A DNA stretch of 34,114 nucleotides, from positions 1 to 34,114 of the forward strand of contig NHFZ02000018.1 of the NCBI GenBank assembly GCA_002171275.2, written 5' to 3'. The notes under the pieces were generated by a model. The model saw only the letters and a list, made by a program, of their open reading frames with translations. It was not told the origin of the DNA and did not search any database. Made by a program: the position numbers and the translations under genes. Every line of letters starts with the position of its first letter. Position 1 is the first letter of the stretch. This stretch comes from Pelagibacteraceae bacterium TMED124. GTDB lineage: Bacteria > Pseudomonadota > Alphaproteobacteria > Pelagibacterales > Pelagibacteraceae. Below are positions 16,109-23,767 of the stretch, piece by piece.

Positions 16109-17015
16109 CAACTAATAATTTAATTCTTTCCATTGTGGTTAATGGTTTCCAACCTGTTTGTTTTAAAATTTTTTTGTTATTTCCTATTAAAGTTTTATTT
16201 GAATTATTTTTAATTTTTTTTTTGTTTAACTGTTTATTTTCTTTGTTTAATATCCTCTTAAGTATAGTAAAAATTTTATTAATTTTAATTGGTTGATATG
16301 AGGAAATTATAAAATTATTTGGTTTTTTTAATTTTAAAATTTGAATTATTGCATCTGCGACCTCCGAGGCATGCAAAAAATCAATTAACTTTGAAGGATT
16401 ATTTATCGATAATTTTTTTTTATTTGTATTATTCATAAAATATAGAATTTTTTTAATTAAAAATTTAGATTTAGTATATTTTGAATAATGAGTATAAATT
16501 ATTCCTGTGCTTACATTAATTTTTTTTTTATCTCTATAATAATTGCAAATTTCAAATCCCAAGTATTTACTTAATGCATAATTTGACAGAAAATTAGGAT
16601 TAGTCTTTTCACTCTGTATTTTTTTTTTGGTGTTATAAAAAATATGCGAAGATGATGCATAAAATAATTTAATATTTTTGTTAAAATTTGAAATATACTC
16701 TAGAAATAAAATTAGGGATTTAACATTTATATCTATATTTTGAAATAAAATATTAGACTCTTCTTTTTGGTCACTTGAAATATTTTTTGATGCTAAAAAA
16801 ATGATTTTACAAGTTTTAAATTTTCTTAAAAAAATTTTTATCTTATTGTAATTAAATATATCAAAACTTAAATATCTTACATTTTTATTTATAAAATGTT
16901 TACTTTTTATTTTATCTACAAGTAAGTATATTTTAGAATTTCTATTTTTTAATATGTATTTAGTAATGTAAATCGCATCCTGACTGTATCCACCCACAAT
17001 AATATAATTTTTCAT
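16098..17015 (-). CDS. Divergent Gmd-like SDR
   Basis: A 305-residue extended SDR whose N-terminus, YIIVGGYSQDAIYITKYIL, lines up with the Gmd start (TGxTGQDGS). The cofactor glycines are partly lost: TGxxGQDG has become GGYSQDA. The serine block is ASSSHIF (120-126), with His124 where Gmd has Glu; the catalytic YxxxK survives as Tyr146/Lys150 in YALSK; and IDFLHASEVADAI (211-223) matches the FxHxxDVA block. It could be a reductase or epimerase acting on the Gmd product, or a paralog with a changed or lost activity. It sits between a C-methyltransferase (ATGA overlap) and a GT2 in one minus-strand cassette facing gmd. Family is clear; the reaction is not. Confidence 0.65.
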   Translation of the reverse strand: MKNYIIVGGYSQDAIYITKYILKNRNSKIYLLVDKIKSKHFINKNVRYLSFDIFNYNKIKIFLRKFKTCKIIFLASKNISSDQKEESNILFQNIDINVKSLILFLEYISNFNKNIKLFYASSSHIFYNTKKKIQSEKTNPNFLSNYALSKYLGFEICNYYRDKKKINVSTGIIYTHYSKYTKSKFLIKKILYFMNNTNKKKLSINNPSKLIDFLHASEVADAIIQILKLKKPNNFIISSYQPIKINKIFTILKRILNKENKQLNKKKIKNNSNKTLIGNNKKILKQTGWKPLTTMERIKLLVDDE

Positions 17016-18253
17016 TTTTGCATTTTGTAAATATTTATTTTAGGTAAAGGGAATATAAATTTTCCACCTCTTTTTAAAAATTTTTTCTCTCTTTTAATTA
17101 TTTCAGTTTTAAAATGCCATGGCATTACAAAATAGTAATCTGGCTCTAGGTTTCTTGAAAATTTTTCAGAAACTATGGGTATTAATGATCCAGGTGTATA
17201 CCTACCATATTTATCTGGATTTCTTTCAGCAGCATATGGAATAAGGTCTGGTCCAATATTACAATATTGAAGTATTACATTACCCTTTGTAGATGCACCA
17301 TAAATATGAACTTTTTTATTTTGATTTTTTAGTTTTATTAATAATTTTATTAAGTTCTTTTTTAATAACTTTATATTTTTCTTAAATTCAAATTTTGTTT
17401 TTTTTAATTCAAACAAAATTTTTTTTTCATATTTACTCAACAAAGAAATATTTTTTTTGTTTTCATTATAAAGAGTCTTTACATGAGTAATAAAAAGTCT
17501 GAAGCTTCCACCATTCATATCATTAAATTTCACATCTATTAATTTTAAACCATTTCTGTTAAGAAGGATTTTGATTTGTTCATACATAAAATATGACAAA
17601 TGTTCATGACAAATACTATCAAAAGCATTATTTTTTATCAGAAATGGAAAATATGATTGCTCCATAACCCAAATACCATCTTCATGTAATATATCTTTTA
17701 TATCAGATATAAATTGTTCAGGATTTTGAATATCATAAAATACAGCTATTGATGTGATAATTTTTGCTTTCTTATTTTTTGATAAAGATAGAAATCTTCT
17801 TTTGTTAAATAATCCTGAATATGACTTTATATTTTTATAATAGTTTTTATACTTACTTATTACTGGATCTATACCTATTTTTTTTACATCTTTTCTTATA
17901 TAACTTTTTAAAAGTGTACCATCGTTGCTGGCAATATCTAAAACAAAATCTTTTGGATAAAGTTTACATATACTTTCTATTTCTTTTGTGATTCCCTTCA
18001 AATGATTTTTCATTGAATTATTAATACCAGATTTATAACCATAATCTTTATTATACAATTTTTTCAAATCATAGTTATGCGATAACTGGAATAGTTTACA
18101 TTTATCACAAATTACTAAATTCATTGGAATTTCTTTTCTTTTTTCTCTTTTTTTTGGAAACTCAGTAGTTAAAGACATAAATCCAAAATCTATAAAATCT
18201 TTTATGTTAGTTGATTTACAGCACCTGCACTTTTTAATTTTTATATATTTCAT
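17012..18253 (-). CDS. Sugar C-methyltransferase (TylC3/TcaB9 family)
   Basis: A 413-residue three-part enzyme that adds a methyl group from SAM to a ring carbon of a keto-deoxy nucleotide sugar. Residues 9-52 form the N-terminal zinc module (CRCC and CDKC). Motif I for SAM is VLDIASNDGTLL (104-115). The HEH at 216-218 corresponds to the Glu-His pair that acts in catalysis in TcaB9, followed by SYF. GGSFRLF (248-254) and YGASTKGN (318-325) mark the C-terminal Rossmann-like domain of this family. The length of about 410 is normal. It heads the minus-strand cassette (methyltransferase, SDR, GT2), divergent from the cupin gene over 44 bases. The sugar would be a 4-keto-6-deoxy sugar, so the Gmd product is a candidate. 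Confidence 0.87.
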   Translation of the reverse strand: MKYIKIKKCRCCKSTNIKDFIDFGFMSLTTEFPKKREKRKEIPMNLVICDKCKLFQLSHNYDLKKLYNKDYGYKSGINNSMKNHLKGITKEIESICKLYPKDFVLDIASNDGTLLKSYIRKDVKKIGIDPVISKYKNYYKNIKSYSGLFNKRRFLSLSKNKKAKIITSIAVFYDIQNPEQFISDIKDILHEDGIWVMEQSYFPFLIKNNAFDSICHEHLSYFMYEQIKILLNRNGLKLIDVKFNDMNGGSFRLFITHVKTLYNENKKNISLLSKYEKKILFELKKTKFEFKKNIKLLKKNLIKLLIKLKNQNKKVHIYGASTKGNVILQYCNIGPDLIPYAAERNPDKYGRYTPGSLIPIVSEKFSRNLEPDYYFVMPWHFKTEIIKREKKFLKRGGKFIFPLPKINIYKMQK

Positions 18254-18297
18254 TTCTTTTCTTTTATTTATTATCCAAATAATATAAACATAATTTC
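18254..18297. promoter_or_regulatory. Divergent promoter gap between C-methyltransferase and cupin genes
   Basis: A gap of 44 bases separates two divergent start codons, so promoters for both cassettes must be in or beside it. It contains TATAAACATAAT close to the rightward ATG, a plausible AT-rich -10 region, and a pyrimidine-rich TTCTTTTCTTTT stretch on the left which, read on the minus strand, is purine-rich (AAAAGAAAAGAAA) and could serve as a weak ribosome-binding region for the methyltransferase. No operator-like palindrome is evident. Confidence 0.35.
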
Positions 18298-18681
18298 ATG
18301 TCTGTTAAGATTATTAAACCAAATTGTAATTTAGATACAGTTAAAGACGGCAGAGGAGGTATTTTTACATGGATACCTGATAAACCAATTCTAGAATTTA
18401 ACATGTTATATTTTAGACCTGGTAAAGTAAGGGGGTTTCATTTTCATCCTCACTTTGAGGAATATTTATTAGTTGTAGATGGTAATGGCACATTAGTGAC
18501 TAGGAAGAAACCAGATGATAATAAAAATGAGGAATTTATTCATTTAAGCAAGGGCATATGCACAAAAACTGAAATAAACACATATCATACGATTTACGCT
18601 ATAACTGAAATGACCATTGTAGCTATGCTCACTAAAAGATGGGATCATAGCAAACCACCTATTGTAAAGATCGATGAATAA
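18298..18681 (+). CDS. Cupin protein, sugar isomerase/epimerase-like (FdtA/WxcM/RmlC-related)
   Basis: A 127-residue single-cupin protein. KDGRGGIF (16-23) resembles the D-x-R-G block of RmlC and FdtA families. RGFHFHPHFEEYLLVVDGNGTLV (45-67, in two adjoining parts) is the first cupin motif, with His48, His50 and a Glu, and His97 in TYHTIYA belongs to the second. Relatives isomerise or epimerise keto nucleotide sugars (3,4-ketoisomerases such as FdtA), but simple sensors and binding proteins share the fold. The gene is upstream of a small SDR, and next to a divergently read sugar C-methyltransferase, so a step on a 4-keto sugar is likely. The exact reaction cannot be told from sequence. Confidence 0.65.
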   Translation: MSVKIIKPNCNLDTVKDGRGGIFTWIPDKPILEFNMLYFRPGKVRGFHFHPHFEEYLLVVDGNGTLVTRKKPDDNKNEEFIHLSKGICTKTEINTYHTIYAITEMTIVAMLTKRWDHSKPPIVKIDE

Positions 18682-18707
18682 GATTTATTTAATAAAAATT
18701 CGTTAAC

Positions 18708-18803
18708 ATGAAAAAATTACTTCAATAATTATTAGCGCGGGGTCTTTATAGTTTAATAGAAACACTTAAAAAAGAAAAATTGATAAAAAGAGTAAAAGTT
18801 TGA
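18708..18803 (+). pseudogene. Short decayed ORF between cupin and SDR genes
   Basis: Starting at ATG 18708 the frame reads MKKLLQ, a TAA at 18726-18728, then LLARGLYSLIETLKKEKLIK through to TGA at 18801-18803. The post-stop part looks like a genuine amphipathic protein segment and is unlike random A/T-rich translation here. The stretch also holds AGCGCGGGG (18734-18742), a local G/C blip. The next gene begins at 18800 in the following frame. It may be the worn start of an exchanged gene, or the true N-terminus of the next SDR broken by a stop and a frameshift. No family is recognisable, and chance cannot be excluded. Confidence 0.25.
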
Positions 18804-19501
18804 TAAATAAAATTGGTCTTCTCGGCTGCAAGGGATTTGTAGGATCAGCTGTTGCGCTAGAACTTAAAAAAAATAAAGTTTCATTTATAGGAATTACAAG
18901 AAAAAATTATAGAAAATTTATAAATAAAAAGTTCAAATATATTATAAATTGCTCTAACCCATCAAAAAGGTTTTGGGCGAGAAAAAATCCAACTTTAGAT
19001 TTTAAGGAGACTGTCCAAAAAACAAAATTTTTTTTGGAGAATTATAAATTTGAAAAATTTATTCACATAAGTTCAATTTCATCTAGATGTCAAATTAAAA
19101 CTGTTTACGGTTCAAACAAGAAAAAAGCAGAAAAATTAGTATCTAAAACAAAAAATTATTTGATTATAAGATTAGGACCAATGTTCCATAAAACACTGGA
19201 TAAAGGTGTAATCATAGATTTACTCGAGTCTTCTAACGTATACCTAAGTAGCAACAGTAAATATTCTTTTACAAATTTAGAATGGATAGCGAAATGGATA
19301 ATTAAAAATATGAAAACTTACTGTGGAACAATAGAGATAGGTTCACAAGATTATTTTATTTTAAAAGATCTTGCAAAAAAAATAAGTTCTAAAAGTAAGT
19401 TTCATGGAAAAATTGATAATCAATTAATTAAATCTAAATTTAAATTTAATACTAGTTCAAAAGAAATCCTGAATTTTCTAGATAAAAATGACAAATATTA
19501 A
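18800..19501 (+). CDS. Small NAD(P)-dependent SDR (sugar reductase-like)
   Basis: A 233-residue protein of the extended-SDR type, shorter than the usual 290-330. The cofactor motif is GLLGCKGFVGSAV (6-18), matching GxxGxxG. ISSISSR (90-96) is the serine block and YGSNK (103-107) supplies the catalytic Tyr and Lys. RLGPMFHKTLDKGVI (123-137) resembles the R-x-G-P segment after the active site. The start is a TTG at 18800 with no strong ribosome-binding site and no ATG near it, so the N-terminus is uncertain; an interrupted ORF just upstream could be part of it. It overlaps the next gene by 14 bases. It probably reduces a keto nucleotide sugar, perhaps the product of the upstream cupin, but this is inference. 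Confidence 0.65.
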   Translation: MINKIGLLGCKGFVGSAVALELKKNKVSFIGITRKNYRKFINKKFKYIINCSNPSKRFWARKNPTLDFKETVQKTKFFLENYKFEKFIHISSISSRCQIKTVYGSNKKKAEKLVSKTKNYLIIRLGPMFHKTLDKGVIIDLLESSNVYLSSNSKYSFTNLEWIAKWIIKNMKTYCGTIEIGSQDYFILKDLAKKISSKSKFHGKIDNQLIKSKFKFNTSSKEILNFLDKNDKY

Positions 19502-20906
19502 TAAGATAATAGTACCATCATTTTTTACATCATTATTAGTATTTCTCTTATATGGAGAACACTCAATATTATATAATCTACTTGGCCAGATATCATCATT
19601 TGAAAAAGTAAATCTTTTTAATGTATGTGGGGAGGTTTTTTGCAGAGGTTTAATTTATAATTTATTTATTTATATTTTTTTTAACAGTTTGGAACAACAA
19701 AATGTCATTATTTATTCGCAAATTTTTATTTTTTTTATATGCACTTTCATATTAATGGACGAGATGAAAAAAAATGGTATTAATAAATATTTAATTTTAT
19801 TATTTTTATGTCTTTTAATATTTAATCCAAGATTTATTAAATATTCCTTTAATCACGGTGATGAAGCAATTGTAATACCTATATTAATTTTATATTGTTC
19901 TTTTATTATCAAATTCGTGAGAAATAGACGATATACGACGTATATAGGTCTCTATATCACAGCAATTTTAATTTTTTTAACTAAATCGGGTACACTACCA
20001 GTTCTTCTTATAACTTTTTTTTTAAATTTTCTTTTTGATTTTGAATTAAAAAAAAAAATTATCAGCTTTATATTATCAATTGTTTTTATTTTTATTCTTC
20101 AAAAATTAACTTTTTTATTAATTGAAGCCAATAATAATATTAAAAATAATTATTATCTTCATATTCACCTTTTAAGTGCAACAATAGCTAATTCAAATAT
20201 AGTAAAAGAAAATAACGATATTTTAAATCAATTAGTAAATAAAAAAATTATAAGAAAAAAAATGATATATGAAGAAATTGAAAAAAATAACAATAATAAA
20301 TTATTTTTCAAATGCGTTATTTTTCCTGCATTAAATAATTACGTTTATGATGATGTTGAGATTAAATCTTTTTTTGAAAACAAAGATAATTTACAAAGTA
20401 TAAAAAAGATACCAATTAATTATATAAAAAGATTTTTTAAAGAACCTTATAATTTTATTTCTCATTATTTTAATTGTACATATTCAAATTTCATATTTGT
20501 TGAATTTGTTAGTGAAGAAAATTATAACAAAAATATCATTCTATATTCTAGTCAAAAAATTAATGACCATGAAAAAAAAATAATTAATTCTTTTTTGATA
20601 AATTCAAATAATTATTTTGATAATATTATATATTATAGATTACTTGGAATTTTTTTTATAGGAACTGTCTTTACATCATTCGCAACCTCTTTGTATTCAG
20701 TAAAGATTAAAAAAAATGATAAAAATGATATAATTAATTTAATCTGTTTTTTTTTATTTATAACTATAATTTTTATTCATGTTAATATAGTTCATAGTCA
20801 GTCAAGATGGTTTTTTACTTATATTCCGATCGCAATGATAAACTTTATAATTTTAATAAATAAAATATTATTTTATTTTAATAATCATAAGAAAATTTCA
20901 AACTAA
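19488..20906 (+). CDS. Large polytopic membrane protein (GT-C or polymerase-like)
   Basis: A 472-residue protein with about ten hydrophobic segments, a cysteine pair (Cys47, Cys52) in the first external loop, and a long polar region at about residues 212-345. The final loop, VHSQSRWFFTYIP (near 445-457), precedes the last helix and recalls the R-W/Y-x(3)-P ending of GT-C transferases and some Wzy-type polymerases. I recognise no diagnostic catalytic motif. GT-C enzymes use polyprenyl-phosphate sugars, and a DPM1-like enzyme that could make such a donor is encoded at 15386-16108. The ATG lies within the SDR's last codons, so translation is probably coupled. Its 3' end overlaps the convergent glycosyltransferase by 9 bases. 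Function remains open. Confidence 0.5.
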   Translation: MTNINKIIVPSFFTSLLVFLLYGEHSILYNLLGQISSFEKVNLFNVCGEVFCRGLIYNLFIYIFFNSLEQQNVIIYSQIFIFFICTFILMDEMKKNGINKYLILLFLCLLIFNPRFIKYSFNHGDEAIVIPILILYCSFIIKFVRNRRYTTYIGLYITAILIFLTKSGTLPVLLITFFLNFLFDFELKKKIISFILSIVFIFILQKLTFLLIEANNNIKNNYYLHIHLLSATIANSNIVKENNDILNQLVNKKIIRKKMIYEEIEKNNNNKLFFKCVIFPALNNYVYDDVEIKSFFENKDNLQSIKKIPINYIKRFFKEPYNFISHYFNCTYSNFIFVEFVSEENYNKNIILYSSQKINDHEKKIINSFLINSNNYFDNIIYYRLLGIFFIGTVFTSFATSLYSVKIKKNDKNDIINLICFFLFITIIFIHVNIVHSQSRWFFTYIPIAMINFIILINKILFYFNNHKKISN

Positions 20907-22001
20907 TTTCTTTCTTTTTTTAAAAAAAATTTGATCATATTGTTTCAAAAATGATTTTTTTCCATAATATTTATTGACATAATTATATAATTTGAGACTA
21001 TTTTTTTTAGCTAAATTAGGATTTTCTAAATATTTTAAAATTTTATTCTTCCATTGTGACTTTGAACTACAACAAAAATCTACTCCAGATAATTTACTAA
21101 TTGACTTATAGGAGGGTAAATCGCTAGTTAGAACAGGTACTCCCATCCGTATAGCTAATATTAATTTACTAGGACTTCTACCCAAATTAAATTCATTGTT
21201 TGTTTTGTGAGGAATCAGAAATAAATCACTTTGACTTATTATGCTTGGAGTAAGTTTCAAATTCCATTGATTAAAAAAAATAAAAGATTTTTTAAATGTT
21301 GTGTTTAATTCAAATAATTCTTTGAAAATTTTCTTAATTATTTTTAAAGAATTTATTTTTATAAACTTGCCACCAAAACTAGAATGATAATAATCAGTGA
21401 AAATATAAAAATTAAAATTTATTTTTTTATTTAAATATCTAAATATATCATAAAAAATATTTAATTGATCAATATTTTCAGCTCTTCCTTCCCATGTTAA
21501 AGTTTTTAAATTATTTTTTTTATATGATTTTTTTTTTTTATTAAACACATGAAAATTACCTTCAAAAAACTTAGAAACTTTTTTATTAATCTTTTTAATA
21601 TTTCTATATTGCACGTCAGAATGACAAACAACTAAGTCCAAATTTGATAAATATTTTCTTAAATCTTTATTATAATTAAATGAGATTTTCTTTTGTTGGC
21701 CTAAAAAAAATTTTATTATACCTCTTAAATAATTTTTAATAAAATTCTTTTCTTCAAGATAGTTATCTACCAGTTGTCCTATTATAAATTCTCCCCTTTT
21801 TTTTATAAAATCTACTTGAGTAATATCATATGACGGAGGTAATATAATATAATCATATTTTTCATTTTTGTTAAATTTATAAAGTCTAATTTTTTTAATT
21901 TTTGCATACAAAAGGATATTTCTATTATCAAAAGTTAAATTTTTTCCAAATTTTTCATAAGGTATATAGGCTATTTTGATATTCTTATTTTTATTATTCA
22001 C
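20898..22001 (-). CDS. GT-B glycosyltransferase (family 4-like)
   Basis: A 367-residue GT-B-like enzyme. The recognisable part is the donor-site region LGRSPSKLILAIRMGVPVLTSD (about 274-295 in two adjoining parts), where P-S-K-L-x-x-A-I-x-x-G-V-P-V matches the GT4 block usually written P-x-x-x-x-E-A-M-A-x-G-x-P-V; the acidic residue of the usual pair is missing. A strand-turn TLTWEGRAENIDQLN (168-182) starts the second domain and SQSDLFLIPHK precedes the motif. The N-terminal domain has no strong signature. It is last in a six-gene minus-strand run, 26 bases after the RmlC-like gene. It is likely to use one of the unusual sugars made by the upstream genes. Exact family is less certain than for the other GT4 proteins. 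Confidence 0.68.
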   Translation of the reverse strand: MNNKNKNIKIAYIPYEKFGKNLTFDNRNILLYAKIKKIRLYKFNKNEKYDYIILPPSYDITQVDFIKKRGEFIIGQLVDNYLEEKNFIKNYLRGIIKFFLGQQKKISFNYNKDLRKYLSNLDLVVCHSDVQYRNIKKINKKVSKFFEGNFHVFNKKKKSYKKNNLKTLTWEGRAENIDQLNIFYDIFRYLNKKINFNFYIFTDYYHSSFGGKFIKINSLKIIKKIFKELFELNTTFKKSFIFFNQWNLKLTPSIISQSDLFLIPHKTNNEFNLGRSPSKLILAIRMGVPVLTSDLPSYKSISKLSGVDFCCSSKSQWKNKILKYLENPNLAKKNSLKLYNYVNKYYGKKSFLKQYDQIFFKKRKKLV

Positions 22002-22027
22002 AAATTTATTTTTTATCGATTAAAATT

Positions 22028-22567
22028 TTAATATAACGTTATATTTTTATATTCTTTATCTTTTTTTGATATAATTAATGGTTGTTTTCTAAACTTAATC
22101 GTAAATAAAGGATCATCAAACCTAAATCCTTTATAAACCTTTGAATTTTCTGAAAAAAAATTATCCATGTAATAATGAACTAAAGTGTCATTTTCTAAAG
22201 TAAGAAAACCATTTGCACATCCACTTGGTATATAAATCAGATTGTTATTCTTGGAGTCTAAAATTACTTTTGTTTTTTTTAAAAAGGTTTTTGAGTTTTT
22301 TCTCAAATCTATAATATGATTTTCAATTTTGCCATTAACTACACATAAAATTTTATTTTCTTGATGCTTATTGGTTGAATAATGAAAACCTCTAAAAGTA
22401 AATTTTTTTTTATTAAAAGATAAATTGCATTGTTTCACATTAAAATTAATTTTATTTTTTTTTAATATCTTTTCACAAATATTTCTTAAAAAAAAACCTC
22501 TTGTGTCTTTTAGTTTTTTAGGAATTATTTTATAGACTCCAGAAATATTTAAACTTTTAAATTTCAT
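22028..22567 (-). CDS. RmlC-like nucleotide-sugar epimerase with altered catalytic Tyr
   Basis: A 179-residue protein matching dTDP-4-dehydrorhamnose 3,5-epimerase over its full length: KDTRGFF (20-26), FRGFHYS (58-64) with the base His62, VVNGKI, IDLRKNS (86-92), IPSGCANGF (113-121), GFRFDDPLFTI (147-157) and SKKD with Asp170, the partner of the His. The segment usually N-Y-Y-x-P reads DNFFSE (135-140), so the catalytic Tyr appears to be Phe138. Such an enzyme might epimerise only one carbon. The neighbour is a C-methyltransferase (ATGA overlap), so the substrate is probably a 4-keto-6-deoxy sugar on CDP, GDP or dTDP; no dTDP-glucose pathway genes (RmlA/RmlB) are seen here. Family sure, specificity unsure. 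Confidence 0.85.
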   Translation of the reverse strand: MKFKSLNISGVYKIIPKKLKDTRGFFLRNICEKILKKNKINFNVKQCNLSFNKKKFTFRGFHYSTNKHQENKILCVVNGKIENHIIDLRKNSKTFLKKTKVILDSKNNNLIYIPSGCANGFLTLENDTLVHYYMDNFFSENSKVYKGFRFDDPLFTIKFRKQPLIISKKDKEYKNITLY

Positions 22568-23763
22568 TTTTTTTTATAAGGTAAAATAATGTTACCTTTA
22601 TAATAGTTATTTCTTAAAAATTGTTTAATTTCTTTTTCAAAATTCCAAGCTAATAAAATTAAATTTTTGTAATTTTTTATTTTATTTTTTATTTTGCTAA
22701 AGTTGTTAATTAAAATATTTGTTCCTGGTGTGTAAAATCCATTTTTTAAATTATTTTGGTCAATTATGAAATCTATATATTTATTATTTAAATCTGTATA
22801 ATTTAATAAAGTGGAACTTCTTGCAGATGCGCCATATGCGCATAATTTTCCTTGTTTTTCATAAATTTTAAGTATTTTTTTTCTAAATTCTTTTTTGTGT
22901 AAAGTAACTTTTTTTGCAAATTCTTGCCAACTAGAAAGTTTATTTATTTTGTTTAATTTTTCCTTTTTAATTGATCTGACTAAAGTCTTTGTAAATTTTT
23001 TTTTTTCCTTTGAAAAAATTAAAACTATTGACCCAGCACTAATTGGACTAAAAAAAATATCAAAAGGATAGAGTTTGTAATTTTTAAAAATTTTAGAGAT
23101 ACTCTCTATACTAAAATAATATATATGTTCATGATATATAGAATCGTACTGCAAATCCTTTAAAATCTCTCCAGCATAATGAAATTCTATGGCTACAATA
23201 GTGTTATTGCTTGAAAGATTAGAAATACCTTTAACTACAGAGTTAAGTTCACTTACGTGTGGTATTACATTTCTAGCAAAAATTAAGTCTGGTTTAAATT
23301 TTTTTTTTATTTCTGATGAAATTTTATAATTAAAAAATTTAGGTATCGTCTTAATTTTAGACAGATTGGCCTTTTTAGCAATATTGAAGGCTGGATCTAT
23401 ACCTAAAACTTTATGACCATTGTGTTTAAACTCTCTTAAAAAAGTTCCGTCGTTACTTGCAATTTCAAAAACATTACTTTTTTTTTTTAAAAAATAAGAG
23501 ATATTTTTATAAAATTTTTTTGCATAATTGTTTGCAGTTTTTGAGGTTGCTGTAACCCAAAAATATTTTTTAAATAAGTAATTTTTATCTGGAAATTTTG
23601 TTAACTGCGTTAATGAACATTTTTTGCAAAAACATAATTTAAGTGGAAAGTAGATTTGTTTTTTTTTATTTTTATGCAAAGAATTTGCTGGAGGCTGATC
23701 TTTTAGATCTAAGATATGTGTTGTTTTAAATTTACAGATCTGACATAAATTTTTTTTAAGCAT
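22564..23763 (-). CDS. Sugar C-methyltransferase (TylC3/NovU family)
   Basis: A 399-residue homolog of the enzyme at 17012-18253. The zinc cysteines are Cys7, Cys10, Cys46 and Cys49; the SAM motif is VFEIASNDGTFL (98-109); YHEHIYYF (210-217) holds the Tyr, Glu and His expected at the active site; SAGSIVLIF and YGASARSSTLLNY belong to the C-terminal domain. The Y-x-E-H form is complete here, whereas the other copy has C-x-E-H. It would add a methyl branch to a 4-keto-6-deoxy nucleotide sugar. In this operon it lies between the SDR (4-base gap) and the RmlC-like epimerase (ATGA overlap), a usual order for branched-sugar pathways. Two such enzymes suggest two branched sugars, or two steps. Confidence 0.87.
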   Translation of the reverse strand: MLKKNLCQICKFKTTHILDLKDQPPANSLHKNKKKQIYFPLKLCFCKKCSLTQLTKFPDKNYLFKKYFWVTATSKTANNYAKKFYKNISYFLKKKSNVFEIASNDGTFLREFKHNGHKVLGIDPAFNIAKKANLSKIKTIPKFFNYKISSEIKKKFKPDLIFARNVIPHVSELNSVVKGISNLSSNNTIVAIEFHYAGEILKDLQYDSIYHEHIYYFSIESISKIFKNYKLYPFDIFFSPISAGSIVLIFSKEKKKFTKTLVRSIKKEKLNKINKLSSWQEFAKKVTLHKKEFRKKILKIYEKQGKLCAYGASARSSTLLNYTDLNNKYIDFIIDQNNLKNGFYTPGTNILINNFSKIKNKIKNYKNLILLAWNFEKEIKQFLRNNYYKGNIILPYKKK

Positions 23764-23767
23764 TTAT

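Noticed and set aside
16078..16296. Short plus-strand hydrophobic frame across the GT2/SDR junction
   Set aside because: It spans the overlap of two conserved minus-strand genes; hydrophobicity follows from T-rich DNA.
18734..18775. tRNA-like stretch (GGGGTCTTTATAGTTTAATAG)
   Set aside because: It recalls a mitochondrial-type tRNA D-arm, but no matching acceptor stem, anticodon stem or T-arm can be drawn.
22019..22032. 14-base A/T palindrome at the end of the RmlC-like gene
   Set aside because: Short self-complementary A/T strings are common in this composition; it lacks a loop and a T-tract of terminator type.
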